Assembly: GCA_910587785.1 (NCBI GenBank)
Contig: CAJUOA010000030.1
Coordinates: 1-29,336 of the forward strand
DNA from: an uncultured Oscillospiraceae bacterium
GTDB lineage: Bacteria > Bacillota > Clostridia > Oscillospirales > Oscillospiraceae
Reading direction: 5' to 3'
Length of the DNA: 29,336 bases
The notes beneath the pieces are model-generated. The model did no database searches. It saw nothing but the letters and a program-made list of their open reading frames with translations, and was not told the DNA's origin. Of this stretch, positions 1-7,651 are shown in pieces (position 1 is the first letter of the stretch; every line of letters begins with the position of its first letter). A program made the translations under genes and the position numbers.

Positions 1-29
1 TCCTTCCAGGCACAAGGCCCAGTTAAAGT

Positions 30-947
30 TTATTTGCAGCAACGTGTCGCTGCACCATCGTTCCAGTCTTTGTACTGCGGCAACAGTACCCCCACTTGGT
101 CATGCCCCTTCTCCTGCAACACCTCCGTGAGGCGTTCGGCTGCCTTGATCCCTGCCTCGTCGTTGTCTAGGCAGAGCACAACTTGTCGGAGATTTTGGCC
201 CTGCTCCAGCATCCAGAGCATGGCGTGTTTAGAAGTGCCGCAGAGTGCAACATAACTGTGCTCCTGCCATCCTTCCGGATACAGTGAGAGGAACGACAGC
301 AGGTCCACTGGCGCCTCAAACACGTAGAGCCGGTCACTGGCCCCGCAGTGGTGAAAACTGAACCGTGGATCACATCCAGTGGCGTTCCTTTTGTAACCTC
401 CGCCAAGCGTGTACAGCCCACGCTTGTGGGCATGACGCGCAACGCCGTGCTCATCGCATCCGACGAACACGGCGTTGTGATATTCCTTGTTGCCGTCCGC
501 AGACAGCTCCGTACTTTCGTAGAGCAGTTTTGCGTGGACAAAGGCGTCCACCACCTCCCTGCGGATGCACCGCTGTTTGAGCAGATAGGCGTACAACCGA
601 CGCATAGACGAACTTGCTGGAGGCAGTATGAAGGTCTTTCTCTCCTTCTCCTCTGCCCCGTATGGCCTCGCGATTTTTACAGCCACATGCTCCCCATTCA
701 GCAACTGCTTCACCGCCTCTGGGTAGCTCAGACCGTGAAACTTTTGGAGGAACGAGACTGGTCCGCCGCCTGTTTCTGAAGCGTGATCGTACCAGCGATT
801 CCCACGGACTGTGACGCTGTGGTCGCTGGCGAGGCGCTTCTCATGGCCCGAAGGCAGCAATTTCTCTCCCTGCCGGAGCAGGAACTGTTCCAGGTCCACG
901 TTATTAGCGAGGTGCTTTTGCTCATCGGTAAACGGAATATATGGCAT
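30..947 (-). CDS. Toprim/DUF3991-type primase-like protein
   Basis: 305 residues. The N-terminal ~90 residues resemble the CHC2-like/DUF3991 region of mobile-element primases (pattern around RWYDHASETGGGPVSFLQ), but no zinc-binding cysteine cluster is visible. The C-terminal half is a toprim domain: an acidic residue in YVFEAPVDLLSFL (about residue 210) and the DxD-type motif LCLDNDEAG (about 260), the metal-binding residues of the fold. Such proteins are common in Tn1549-type elements and are thought to help replicate or prime the transferred strand; that role is inferred. The ATG at 947 follows a strong AAGGAGGTG ribosome binding site. It is divergent from the plus-strand gene at 1006 and lies downstream of the relaxase on the same strand. 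A DnaG-like primase is the main alternative, but the usual catalytic core is absent. Confidence 0.82.
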   Translation of the reverse strand: MPYIPFTDEQKHLANNVDLEQFLLRQGEKLLPSGHEKRLASDHSVTVRGNRWYDHASETGGGPVSFLQKFHGLSYPEAVKQLLNGEHVAVKIARPYGAEEKERKTFILPPASSSMRRLYAYLLKQRCIRREVVDAFVHAKLLYESTELSADGNKEYHNAVFVGCDEHGVARHAHKRGLYTLGGGYKRNATGCDPRFSFHHCGASDRLYVFEAPVDLLSFLSLYPEGWQEHSYVALCGTSKHAMLWMLEQGQNLRQVVLCLDNDEAGIKAAERLTEVLQEKGHDQVGVLLPQYKDWNDGAATRCCK

Positions 948-959
948 CGTTTCACCTCC

Positions 960-988
960 TTGATTTTCCTCTGCTTGTCCTGTATAAT
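960..988 (+). promoter_or_regulatory. Sigma-70-type promoter for the 1006-3140 gene group
   Basis: TTGATT (960-965) and a perfect TATAAT (983-988) are separated by 17 bases. The first gene starts 18 bases downstream of the -10 box, after a GGGAGGGG ribosome binding site. The -35 box overlaps the ribosome binding site region of the divergent toprim gene, so the two directions may interfere. Confidence 0.72.
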
Positions 989-1005
989 GGTTGCGGGAGG
1001 GGTAG

Positions 1006-1272
1006 ATGATGCAGATTGCGATTTTGAATGGCGTGCTGTCTGAGGCGGAGCAGGAATTCTATATCCGCCATATTACAAAGAAGTATCCGGCAAACTTGGT
1101 TGAAAAGATCATCCTGGATGTCCACCCGGAGCATGTGGATGTCAGATGTATCCTCCACCGCTTCCGGGATATGCGGAAGATGGGCGGGTACTGCATCGGG
1201 GAACCGTCCACGTGGAATCCGGCCAAGCAGGCGGAACTGCGGGATACGATCCCTAACCCAATCAATTTGTAA
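1006..1272 (+). CDS. Conserved hypothetical protein, 88 residues
   Basis: An 88-residue acidic/basic mixed protein that I cannot assign to a characterised family. It has no signal peptide or membrane segment. Visible features are an N-terminal hydrophobic strand (QIAILNGVLS), a central HRFRDMRKMGGYCIGEPSTW stretch and a C-terminal KQAELRDTIPN segment; the density of these motifs suggests a real conserved domain, not chance coding. There are two ATG codons in tandem at 1006 and 1009, preceded by GGGAGGGG. It is the first gene after the 960-988 promoter and is followed after 14 bases by the nitroreductase gene, so the three plus-strand genes probably form one transcript. The single Cys sits in the YCIGEP motif. 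Function unknown. Confidence 0.7.
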   Translation: MMQIAILNGVLSEAEQEFYIRHITKKYPANLVEKIILDVHPEHVDVRCILHRFRDMRKMGGYCIGEPSTWNPAKQAELRDTIPNPINL

Positions 1273-1286
1273 GGAGGGCCCCAGCA

Positions 1287-1787
1287 ATGAATGCGATTTT
1301 TACACGTTCCAGCGTCCGCTCGTTTGGTGAGCGCAAGGTAGAGCCGGAGGAGGTGGAACTACTGCTCAAGGCCGCTATGGCCGCGCCTTCCGCCTGCAAC
1401 CAGCAGCCGTGGGAGTTTGTCGTGGTAACCGATCCGGCTATTTTGAAGGAGTTGTCCGAGTGCAGTCCCTACGCCGGCTGCATTGGCCGGGCTCCCCTCG
1501 GGATTGCCGTCTGCATGAGGACGGAGGGCCTGCGCGCTCCGGACTATGCGCAGATCGACGCCAGTGCCGCCACGGAAAATCTGCTGCTGGAGGCTGTGGA
1601 GCTGGGCCTTGGGGCGGTGTGGCTGGGCATCGCGCCCGGTCAGGAGCGGATGGAAGCGGTCCGCCGGGTGATCGGCGCGCCGGAGACGATCCAGCCGTTC
1701 TGCCTGGTTGCCTGCGGGTATCCGGCGGGGCCCGCCGCGCCTGCGGACCGTTACGACCCCGCCCGCGTCCACTACGAAAAGTGGTAG
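1287..1787 (+). CDS. Nitroreductase family protein
   Basis: 166 residues, the usual length for short FMN-dependent nitroreductases. The N-terminal TRSSVRSF matches the family's R-S-x-R flavin-phosphate motif, followed by the helix LLLKAAMAAPSACNQQPWEF, with the typical A-P-S-A-x-N-x-Q-P-W signature (about residues 33-44). The C-terminal region has GLGAVWLGIAP and a Gly-rich GYPAG segment, also standard. Family members reduce nitro groups, quinones or flavins with NAD(P)H; the substrate here is unknown. A strong AAGGAGGG ribosome binding site lies 8 bases before ATG. It is followed almost directly by a flavodoxin-like oxidoreductase gene, so the pair may act together in redox or detoxification as cargo of the element (inference). 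Confidence 0.88.
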   Translation: MNAIFTRSSVRSFGERKVEPEEVELLLKAAMAAPSACNQQPWEFVVVTDPAILKELSECSPYAGCIGRAPLGIAVCMRTEGLRAPDYAQIDASAATENLLLEAVELGLGAVWLGIAPGQERMEAVRRVIGAPETIQPFCLVACGYPAGPAAPADRYDPARVHYEKW

Positions 1788-1793
1788 GACGTG

Positions 1794-3140
1794 ATGAATA
1801 TTTGCGTATTGAACGGCTCCCCCAGGGGGGCCTACAGCACGACCCTCCACACGGTGCTCTATCTTCAAAAGCGCTACCCCAGCCACGATTTCAAGATCAT
1901 CCATGTGGGGACCAAGATCCGCACGCTGGAAAAAGACCCGTCAGAGGCAGTCTCCGCCATGCGGGAGGCGGACCTGATCCTCTTTGCCTATCCGGTGTAC
2001 ACCTTTATCGCCCCCAGTCAGCTCCACCGTTTCGTTGCAGTATTGAAAACCAGCGGCGCGGATCTCTCTGGAAAATTTGTGACACAGATCACCACATCCA
2101 AGCACTTCTACGATGTGACCGCCCATCGCTACATAGAGGACAACTGTCACGATCTGGGGATGAGGGTGATCCACGGCCTTTCCGCGGATATGGAGGATCT
2201 GACCACCAAGCAGGGACGGAAAGACGCGGAGGCATTTTTCGAGTACGTTCTCTGGTCTGTGGCCCACGGCATCTGCGAGGCCGCGCCTGTCCGTGCTCCA
2301 AAACGAGTTTCGGAGTATGTCCCCGCCCTTCCCGCAACGGAAAAGAGGGATGGATACGATACTGTCATTGTCGCCGACCTCCGGGAAGATGACAGCAGCT
2401 TAAACAACATGATCGCCGATTTCGAGGCTGTCTATCCCTATAAAACACGGCTCATCAACATCGCGGAGTATCCGTTCCAGGGTGGGTGTCTGGGCTGCTT
2501 TCACTGCGCCGGGGAGGGCAAGTGCATTTATAAGGATGGGTTCGACACGTTCCTGCGGGAGAACATCCAGACCGCCAACGCGATCGTCTATGCCTTCACC
2601 ATCCGCGACCACTCCATGGGGCCGGTGTTCAAGACCTACGATGACCGGCAGTTCTGCAACGGCCACCGCACTGTCACCGAGGGGATGCCCTTCGGCTACA
2701 TCATCAGCGGCGACTTGGACAGCGAGGAGAACCTGCGCACCATCATCGAAGCCCGCAGTGAGGTTGGACATAATTTTCTCGCCGGGATGGGGATTGACAG
2801 CGCGTCGGTCTCCGCCATGGCCCAGCGGCTTACCTATGCGCTGAGGCGCAAGTACGTACAGCCGAGGAACTTCTACGGCGTTGGCGGCATGAAGATCTTC
2901 CGGGACCTCATCTGGATGATGCGCGGATTGATGAAGGCGGACCATGAGTTTTACAAGGCCCACGGTGTCTACGATTTTCCGCAGAAACAGAGAGGAAAGA
3001 TGCTTGCCATGTGCTTTCTGGGCGCGATGGTCCGCAACCCGAAGATCAGTTCAAAAATGGGAAACAAGATGAACGAGGGCATGGTGGCACCTTATCGGAA
3101 AGTTGTTGCGGCAGCGGTGCCAAAAGTGAAGAGGAAATGA
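1794..3140 (+). CDS. Two-domain flavodoxin-like NAD(P)H-dependent oxidoreductase
   Basis: About 448 residues. Two flavodoxin-like halves can be seen. The first starts with NICVLNGSPRGAYSTTLHTV, the phosphate-binding loop of the FMN-reductase family, and has LILFAYPVYTFIAPSQLHRF at about 65-85. The second begins near residue 180 (DTVIVADLREDDSSLNNMIA) and has a cysteine cluster, GGCLGCFHCAGEGKC, at about 227-241, typical of the multimeric flavodoxin WrbA/iron-sulfur flavoprotein group. The C-terminal part (GGMKIFRDLIWMMRGLMKAD) is helical. GTG at 1791 is directly before ATG at 1794; I chose ATG. The ribosome binding site is weak, and the start is 6 bases after the nitroreductase stop, so translation is probably coupled. 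The Cys cluster suggests iron-sulfur or zinc binding, but this is inferred. Confidence 0.85.
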   Translation: MNICVLNGSPRGAYSTTLHTVLYLQKRYPSHDFKIIHVGTKIRTLEKDPSEAVSAMREADLILFAYPVYTFIAPSQLHRFVAVLKTSGADLSGKFVTQITTSKHFYDVTAHRYIEDNCHDLGMRVIHGLSADMEDLTTKQGRKDAEAFFEYVLWSVAHGICEAAPVRAPKRVSEYVPALPATEKRDGYDTVIVADLREDDSSLNNMIADFEAVYPYKTRLINIAEYPFQGGCLGCFHCAGEGKCIYKDGFDTFLRENIQTANAIVYAFTIRDHSMGPVFKTYDDRQFCNGHRTVTEGMPFGYIISGDLDSEENLRTIIEARSEVGHNFLAGMGIDSASVSAMAQRLTYALRRKYVQPRNFYGVGGMKIFRDLIWMMRGLMKADHEFYKAHGVYDFPQKQRGKMLAMCFLGAMVRNPKISSKMGNKMNEGMVAPYRKVVAAAVPKVKRK

Positions 3141-3147
3141 TCTGTCT

Positions 3148-4521
3148 CTACGACAATTTCGGCGCATGGTCATCTGGTTTGTGGCCCTGCGCGATTTTCT
3201 TCTCACGAAGCTTTTGAAATAGCTTCCGGTCCGTGTGGTATGCCGGACTGACCAGTAGCTGTTGCTCCTGGAAAATACGCCCCATGTGATGCAGGAGGTG
3301 TGTCACGGAATTGAACAACGGTGCAGAAGAATGACCGTCATTCCTCTGCACCGCCGCTGTATTCGGAAATGTTGGAGCGGCATGGTTCTGCCCCAACTCA
3401 GCCTCGAGCCGCACCGCCTCCTGAATCACAATGTTTTTGATTCTCTTAAACTCCTTCTGTTGCGAGAGAGGAATGCGTTCTGGCAAATCGTCCTTATACG
3501 TTCGCAGAACTTCCTCCCGCATCTCGTACCAGAGGTTGTAGGCGGCGACAACGCGTTCGTCCCGTTCCAGCTCATCCACGATCTCATCTACCAAAGATTT
3601 CACAGATGGTTTGAGATAGCCGTACTGCTTTTTGCCGGAAGTGCTCCGAAGCTGCCGCGACAGCTCCATCATCAGAAGTTCAATGCGTTCATTGGACAAG
3701 GTGCCTTCCTGCATCTGCTGGATGAGCTGCCGGAGTATCTTCTGCGTATCCTGGTTCAGAGAATCCCGCCGTTGGGTCTGCCTGGCATAGATTTCCGTCA
3801 GCTCCTGCCGGAAAATCTCTTTTGTCAATCCGGACCTGATTCGCTCAATGCCACGCTCAGTTAGGAATCCAGATTTACCATCTGCGCAGTAGCAGATCAT
3901 ATGAAGATGGGGATGATGTTTTTCATCATGAAACGCGGCGTACCATCGGAACTGCTCCAGTGGTATTTTCATTGCCTGCGCCATCTCCACCGCGTAAGAG
4001 GAGAGGAACTGCTTCCAACGCTCCGCGTTATCAAATCCCAGCCGTGTGGCATCCTCCCGACGCAGGGAGATAATCGGCATCCAGACCGTCCCCAGATGGT
4101 GCGCGACCTCCTCCTGAATCTTGGTTAGAGTCAGCGGCTCATCACCGCTGGTGAACAGCCCGTGAGCGCCAAACCGCTGGACGCGAGGACGTTTGGCGAT
4201 GTAGTCCACATAGTTCTCCATCTTGGCGATCTGGTCGAGGTTGTCCTCGACAGCCCGCGTGATAAACTCGGACGCATTGCCGCGAGTGGGGGAACACTGG
4301 TAATCCGCATACTCCTCCAAGTCACAACTCTGGGGAAACTCCCGGGCCAATTTCTCCACCATATTGACCTGCTTTTCTGTGGCAGGCAAATCCATTTTAC
4401 CGGGATCAATGCGCTGGACGCCCTCGCGTGTAGCGATATAGCCGACCGCATTTCCCAAATGGGTAGCGGCCTTCGCCGTGCCGCCCTTGACGTGCAGACA
4501 CTTAAAAATGACGCGCGGCAT
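3148..4521 (-). CDS. MobP-type (MobL/MobP3-like) conjugative relaxase
   Basis: 457 residues. Relaxases nick one strand at oriT through a tyrosine and pilot the DNA. Seen directly: N-terminal strand RVIFKCLHVK, a YIATREGVQ segment, and the metal-binding histidine motif in WYAAFHDEKHHPHLHMICY (about residues 192-210), the three-His signature of the HUH/MobP families. The remainder is a helical C-terminal region with many charged residues. The overall arrangement matches the MobP3 group found in Tn1549-like elements; the exact class is a family judgement. The gene follows the small accessory gene at 4528-4932 with a 6-base gap and has a poor ribosome binding site, so it is likely translated by coupling. 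It ends 8 bases from the convergent stop of the plus-strand flavoprotein gene, with no terminator hairpin visible between them. Confidence 0.9.
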   Translation of the reverse strand: MPRVIFKCLHVKGGTAKAATHLGNAVGYIATREGVQRIDPGKMDLPATEKQVNMVEKLAREFPQSCDLEEYADYQCSPTRGNASEFITRAVEDNLDQIAKMENYVDYIAKRPRVQRFGAHGLFTSGDEPLTLTKIQEEVAHHLGTVWMPIISLRREDATRLGFDNAERWKQFLSSYAVEMAQAMKIPLEQFRWYAAFHDEKHHPHLHMICYCADGKSGFLTERGIERIRSGLTKEIFRQELTEIYARQTQRRDSLNQDTQKILRQLIQQMQEGTLSNERIELLMMELSRQLRSTSGKKQYGYLKPSVKSLVDEIVDELERDERVVAAYNLWYEMREEVLRTYKDDLPERIPLSQQKEFKRIKNIVIQEAVRLEAELGQNHAAPTFPNTAAVQRNDGHSSAPLFNSVTHLLHHMGRIFQEQQLLVSPAYHTDRKLFQKLREKKIAQGHKPDDHAPKLS

Positions 4522-4527
4522 GGCCTA

Positions 4528-4932
4528 TTACTCGCCGCGCTGGTACTTGACGGCATCCGTAAAAGTGACCGCGCCGCCAGACTTTTTGACCTCCTGAATG
4601 CACCTTCCGCGCAGACGCTCCAGCGTCTCCGGGGTGATATCCAGCTCCGAGGCCAGCACGTTCATCATCATGTTCAGCTCCACTGCCAGCTTGAACAGGA
4701 GCCGTGCAATATGATTCTCCGTGTCCTGGATCGTCCCGCGCAAAGCGGAAAGATAGATTGGAGGGAGTATCAATGTGCAGTCTCCGGCCACCAGATAATC
4801 GCAGTAAAAACGGAGAGCTTTTTCAACGAACTCGTTCTGGCTCTGGCAATTTTCCAGCGGCATGGCCGCTTTGATCTTCGCATCTGTTTCCGGAGATACC
4901 CGCATCTGAAATCGCACTTTTTCCTCTGCCAT
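4528..4932 (-). CDS. MobC-like relaxosome accessory protein
   Basis: 134 residues starting at ATG 4932, which has a clear AGGAGGTG ribosome binding site; upstream in-frame ATG codons lack one. The N-terminus (EEKVRFQMRVSPETDAKIKA) looks like the DNA-binding strand and first helix of a ribbon-helix-helix protein, followed by NEFVEKALRFYCDYLV. The C-terminal part is helical (ENHIARLLFKLAVELNMMMN). This layout is typical of accessory proteins that bind oriT and help the relaxase (MobC or DUF-type relaxosome proteins). It lies directly upstream of the relaxase gene and directly downstream of the repeat-bearing region 4933-5428, which is the likely binding target. Confidence 0.83.
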   Translation of the reverse strand: MAEEKVRFQMRVSPETDAKIKAAMPLENCQSQNEFVEKALRFYCDYLVAGDCTLILPPIYLSALRGTIQDTENHIARLLFKLAVELNMMMNVLASELDITPETLERLRGRCIQEVKKSGGAVTFTDAVKYQRGE

Positions 4933-4986
4933 AGTCACCTCCTGCAAAAACCAGCCTGCAATTCGCAGACTGCTCCATAGTCGGCT

Positions 4987-5094
4987 CAAAAGTGCCCGTC
5001 ATGCCGCCTGTTATGCCAGCGGATTCCTTTGCCCCACGGGCGCTCCCTGCCTTGTCCATGCCAAATCTCATGCCACCGCCGCAAAAGTGATGCC
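4987..5094. repeat. Iteron-like short repeats in candidate oriT
   Basis: CAAAAGTG occurs at 4987-4994 and 5082-5089. ATGCC occurs five times, starting at 5001, 5013, 5058, 5070 and 5090. Two pairs have the same 12-base start-to-start spacing (5001/5013 and 5058/5070), about one helical turn, as expected for side-by-side protein binding. The pairs are 57 bases apart. Confidence 0.55.
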
Positions 5095-5136
5095 ATCGGG
5101 GCAGTACAAAATTGTTCCAGATTTCTCGATAAACCC

Positions 5137-5168
5137 GGGGAAACTGTCTCCCCGCCCCGCATTGCGGG
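5137..5168. repeat. Two adjacent hairpins
   Basis: GGGGA/TCCCC (5137-5141 with 5149-5153, 7-base loop) is followed at once by CCCGC/GCGGG (5156-5168, 3-base loop). No T-tract follows on either strand, so they are not ordinary terminators. They may be structural elements of the transfer origin. Confidence 0.5.
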
Positions 5169-5428
5169 ACGGTGTGGTTTGCAGAGGCGGCCCAAAGGCG
5201 CCACTGCTTTTACCCGCACCGTTTTCTTCCCCCGTCTTCCCCTCGTCCCGGCAGTGCGGCGTTCCCCCGGTTCCTGCCGCACACCCGGCTCACAGGCCGC
5301 GACAGGGCGGTTTCGGGGCCGGGAGGGGCGGGGATGCCATCCGGGTGGGAAAGCCCGCACAAACGGCCTCACAGGGGCAGACAGCGGGGAACAGTCCGGG
5401 AGGGCCTCTCGGTCCCCTCGCATTCCTC

Positions 5429-6442
5429 TCACATCTCCATTTTCGGTCCATATTTTTGCTCTGCTCCTTCCTCCTCTGCCAGCCGCTGTGTACTGTAGTC
5501 CTTCAGCGATTGTCCGGTCTGCTGCTGGCAGTAATCCTCCATTTTCCGCAGCAGGACAGCTTTCTCCACGGCGTTGAGACGGTATTCTACGGACTCCTCG
5601 CTGCTGTCTGCCCGGTGCAGGTCCACCTCCAGCATATCGCAGACCTGCCCAGCGGCCATGTCGTAGTCAGCGTACACGTTCAGCGTGTCGTCGTTCTCCG
5701 CAGTGCAGACATGTGTGCCGAACACCTTATCCACGTCGAAGCCGGTTTCCAGATAGAAATTGAGCCGGTGCCCATCCATCTCGCAGATCTCCTCCGCCGG
5801 GGTAAGATCCTCCGCGGAGAGATGTCCGGCGGAACAGATCTCCCTGCCCGCCAGCTTTTCCACGAGCCGGGCCTGCCGCACGGCCCATTCATAACTGCCG
5901 CAGCGCTCCGCATACCAGACGGCGGTGGACACATCGTTCAATTTGTAGGTCGCCCAGCCGGTGAAGGGGTGGACTGTTGAGAACTCCATCCTATCGAAGT
6001 CGATATCGAAGGCAGCCGCGACCTTGCAGCTCTGCGCTGACCGGGCAGCCGCCATCGTATCAAATTCCTCTGCGGTAATACTCTCGGGCCTGCGGAACAT
6101 TTCCCGGAAGGGATGCGGGCCGGGCTCCTGCCGCAGAGTGGTGCGGACATATCTGGCAGTCTCAAGCAGGCCGACGGAACGGTCCATGCGGAAGTGCTCC
6201 GTGACGCCGTTCTCCGTCACACGGAAGGCGGAAAACTTTTGAGCGGCTTCCAGCGCCTGCTTCCTCTGCTTCTCCTCCCGGATCTCGCCGCTGATCCGCT
6301 CCCGCACACTCTCAGGGAGCTGGTCGATGAGCTGGTTCAGGTAATCGTTCAGCTTGTCTTCCACCGTCTCGCTCTCCCACTGCCGGGACAGGGCTTGATA
6401 CCACCGTTCGTCCAACCAGAGGGCGATCTCCCTGCTACTCAT
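5429..6442 (-). CDS. Hypothetical ICE protein (DUF6329-like?)
   Basis: 337 residues starting at ATG 6442, which overlaps the stop of the preceding gene by 8 bases (coupled start). The N-terminus (SSREIALWLDERWYQALSRQ) and following helical region (VEDKLNDYLNQLIDQLPESV) resemble a family repeatedly found in Tn1549-type elements next to DUF6103 proteins; the family number is from memory and uncertain. The central part has strand-rich segments (DIDFDRMEFSTVHPFTGWAT; AVWYAERCGSYEWAVRQA), and the C-terminus is charged and helical with an EEEG-rich tail. There is no signal peptide or membrane segment, so it is probably cytoplasmic. It is the last gene of the 5429-10240 run before the non-coding region. 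Function unknown. Confidence 0.78.
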   Translation of the reverse strand: MSSREIALWLDERWYQALSRQWESETVEDKLNDYLNQLIDQLPESVRERISGEIREEKQRKQALEAAQKFSAFRVTENGVTEHFRMDRSVGLLETARYVRTTLRQEPGPHPFREMFRRPESITAEEFDTMAAARSAQSCKVAAAFDIDFDRMEFSTVHPFTGWATYKLNDVSTAVWYAERCGSYEWAVRQARLVEKLAGREICSAGHLSAEDLTPAEEICEMDGHRLNFYLETGFDVDKVFGTHVCTAENDDTLNVYADYDMAAGQVCDMLEVDLHRADSSEESVEYRLNAVEKAVLLRKMEDYCQQQTGQSLKDYSTQRLAEEEGAEQKYGPKMEM

Positions 6443-6674
6443 GGCCCGTCCCCTCAGAGCTCGGCGCGGTCCGGCTGGGCCTGGACCTGGAGCGCTCCGC
6501 TCCGGCCATGCTCTCGATGTACTCCCGGGTCTGGAGGGGGACGTACTTCTCATAGACCTTCTTGACGCAGTCCTCCAGCTCCGACTCCAGGGAGGAGTCC
6601 TTCCTCCCGGCGTAGAACTGGATGGCCCGCAATTTCTCCGCGTCCACCTGGACGCTGACAGTTATCCTGCGCAT
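6435..6674 (-). CDS. DUF6103-like small protein
   Basis: 79 residues. The chosen ATG (6674) has GAGGAGG 6 bases upstream; an earlier in-frame ATG at 6689 lacks a site. The start RRITVSVQVDAEKLRAIQFY is the type of strand-helix N-terminus seen in small ICE proteins of the DUF6103 group, with VYEKYVPLQTREYIESMAG typical of the same group. The C-terminus is rich in Ser, Arg and Pro and likely disordered. The N-terminal beta strand followed by a helix could be a ribbon-helix-helix DNA-binding fold, but this is a guess. It sits between the M23 peptidase gene (11-base gap) and the 5429-6442 gene (8-base overlap), so it belongs to the same operon. Confidence 0.78.
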   Translation of the reverse strand: MRRITVSVQVDAEKLRAIQFYAGRKDSSLESELEDCVKKVYEKYVPLQTREYIESMAGAERSRSRPSRTAPSSEGTGHE

Positions 6675-6685
6675 GGTTTTCCTCC

Positions 6686-7651
6686 TCATGGTAAATATGA
6701 CCTGGGGTCGGTCCGCTCTCCGTTGACCCGGACCTCGAAGTGGAGGTGGGGCCCGGTGGACCTCCCAGTTGAGCCGGAGAGGGACACAATATCCCCGGCG
6801 TTCACGGTCTGCCCCACCTTCACCAGCAGTCTGGAGTTGTGGGCATAGAGGGTGGCGAGCCCGCCGCCGTGGTCGATCATGACGTAGTAGCCATAACTGG
6901 AGCTGTACTGTGAGATGGTGACCGTCCCCGGCAGGGCGGCGCGGACAGAGGTGCCGGTGGGGACCGCCAGGTCCATGCCGCTGTGGCCCTTGGTCTGTCC
7001 GGTGAAGGGGTCCTTGCGGTAGCCGAACTCAGAGGTGACGATGTTCCTCCAGTTCTCGCCCACCGGGGAGCAGAAACCATCCGCTCCGATGAAGGGCGCG
7101 TCGGAGCCACCGATTCCACCGGCACTTCCGTAGCGTACCAGGTTGTAGACCGCCTCCGCGTTGGCCTGCTGTTCCGGGGTGACCACGCCGGTCCTGCGGT
7201 AGATTTCCTCCAGGTCCGTGACCGGGACCAACTGCGGCCCCCGGGAAACGAAGCAGTCCACGAAGGACTGGGCGTCCCCGTGGACCTCCGCGCCGAAGTA
7301 CAGAACATAAAAAATTGCCTTGACCCGGAGGGCATCCAGGCTCTCGCCGCCCTCCAACTGCTCGTTGACAGCGGCGGCGGCCTCGTCCAGCAGGGCGAAG
7401 CTGGTTCGCATATCTTCAATGGCGGCGGCGTACTCCTCCGGGGTGTCCGGTGGGAGCTCGCCGCCGCTGAAGCAGAGCTCTACAGCAGAAGTGTTGCCGC
7501 TGGAGCCTCCGGCGGCGAGGGAGCAGAGGAGCGCCAGCACAAGGATGAGCGGTGAGAAGACTACCGCGATTACCCAGCCGGTCCTTTTCCGTGTCCCTTC
7601 ATCCGTCAGGGCGGCGGCGGACAGCCTTGCCAGAAGGACAGGGTCAGCCAA
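6686..7651 (-). CDS. M23 family peptidoglycan hydrolase of the transfer apparatus
   Basis: 321 residues. One membrane segment lies at about 26-46 (VIAVVFSPLILVLALLCSLA), putting the rest outside the cell. The C-terminal domain is an M23 (LytM-type) zinc peptidase: HSGMDLAVP (about 221) gives the first His and Asp, and HLHFEV (about 300) the HxH pair. SEFGYRKDPFTGQTKGHSGM is the classical start of the domain. The middle (about 75-165) is helical, with VYNLVRYGSAG. Such enzymes open peptidoglycan locally for the conjugation machine, cutting peptide cross-links. The start is TTG at 7651, supported by GGGAGGG and an 8-base overlap with the upstream gene's stop. No ATG nearby fits. Confidence 0.9.
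   Translation of the reverse strand: MADPVLLARLSAAALTDEGTRKRTGWVIAVVFSPLILVLALLCSLAAGGSSGNTSAVELCFSGGELPPDTPEEYAAAIEDMRTSFALLDEAAAAVNEQLEGGESLDALRVKAIFYVLYFGAEVHGDAQSFVDCFVSRGPQLVPVTDLEEIYRRTGVVTPEQQANAEAVYNLVRYGSAGGIGGSDAPFIGADGFCSPVGENWRNIVTSEFGYRKDPFTGQTKGHSGMDLAVPTGTSVRAALPGTVTISQYSSSYGYYVMIDHGGGLATLYAHNSRLLVKVGQTVNAGDIVSLSGSTGRSTGPHLHFEVRVNGERTDPRSYLP

Larger units (their letters stand above)
4933..5428. other. Non-coding region, candidate origin of transfer (oriT)
   Basis: About 500 bases between the relaxosome gene and the next gene without a convincing coding frame; open frames here have no ribosome binding site or recognisable domain. It contains repeated CAAAAGTG and ATGCC words (4987-5094), hairpins at 5137-5153 and 5156-5168, and a longer 7-bp stem at 5254-5282 (GTGCGGC pairing with GCCGCAC). 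A short CTGC-AATTC-GCAG inverted repeat is near 4960. Its position immediately upstream of the mobilisation genes, with a putative RHH binding protein next to it, makes it the best oriT candidate. The nic site cannot be placed from sequence alone. Confidence 0.5.

Noticed and set aside
5029..5980. Plus-strand frames across the candidate oriT and the next gene
   Set aside because: Pro/Arg-rich translations with no ribosome binding site, typical of GC-rich non-coding sequence and antisense of 5429-6442.
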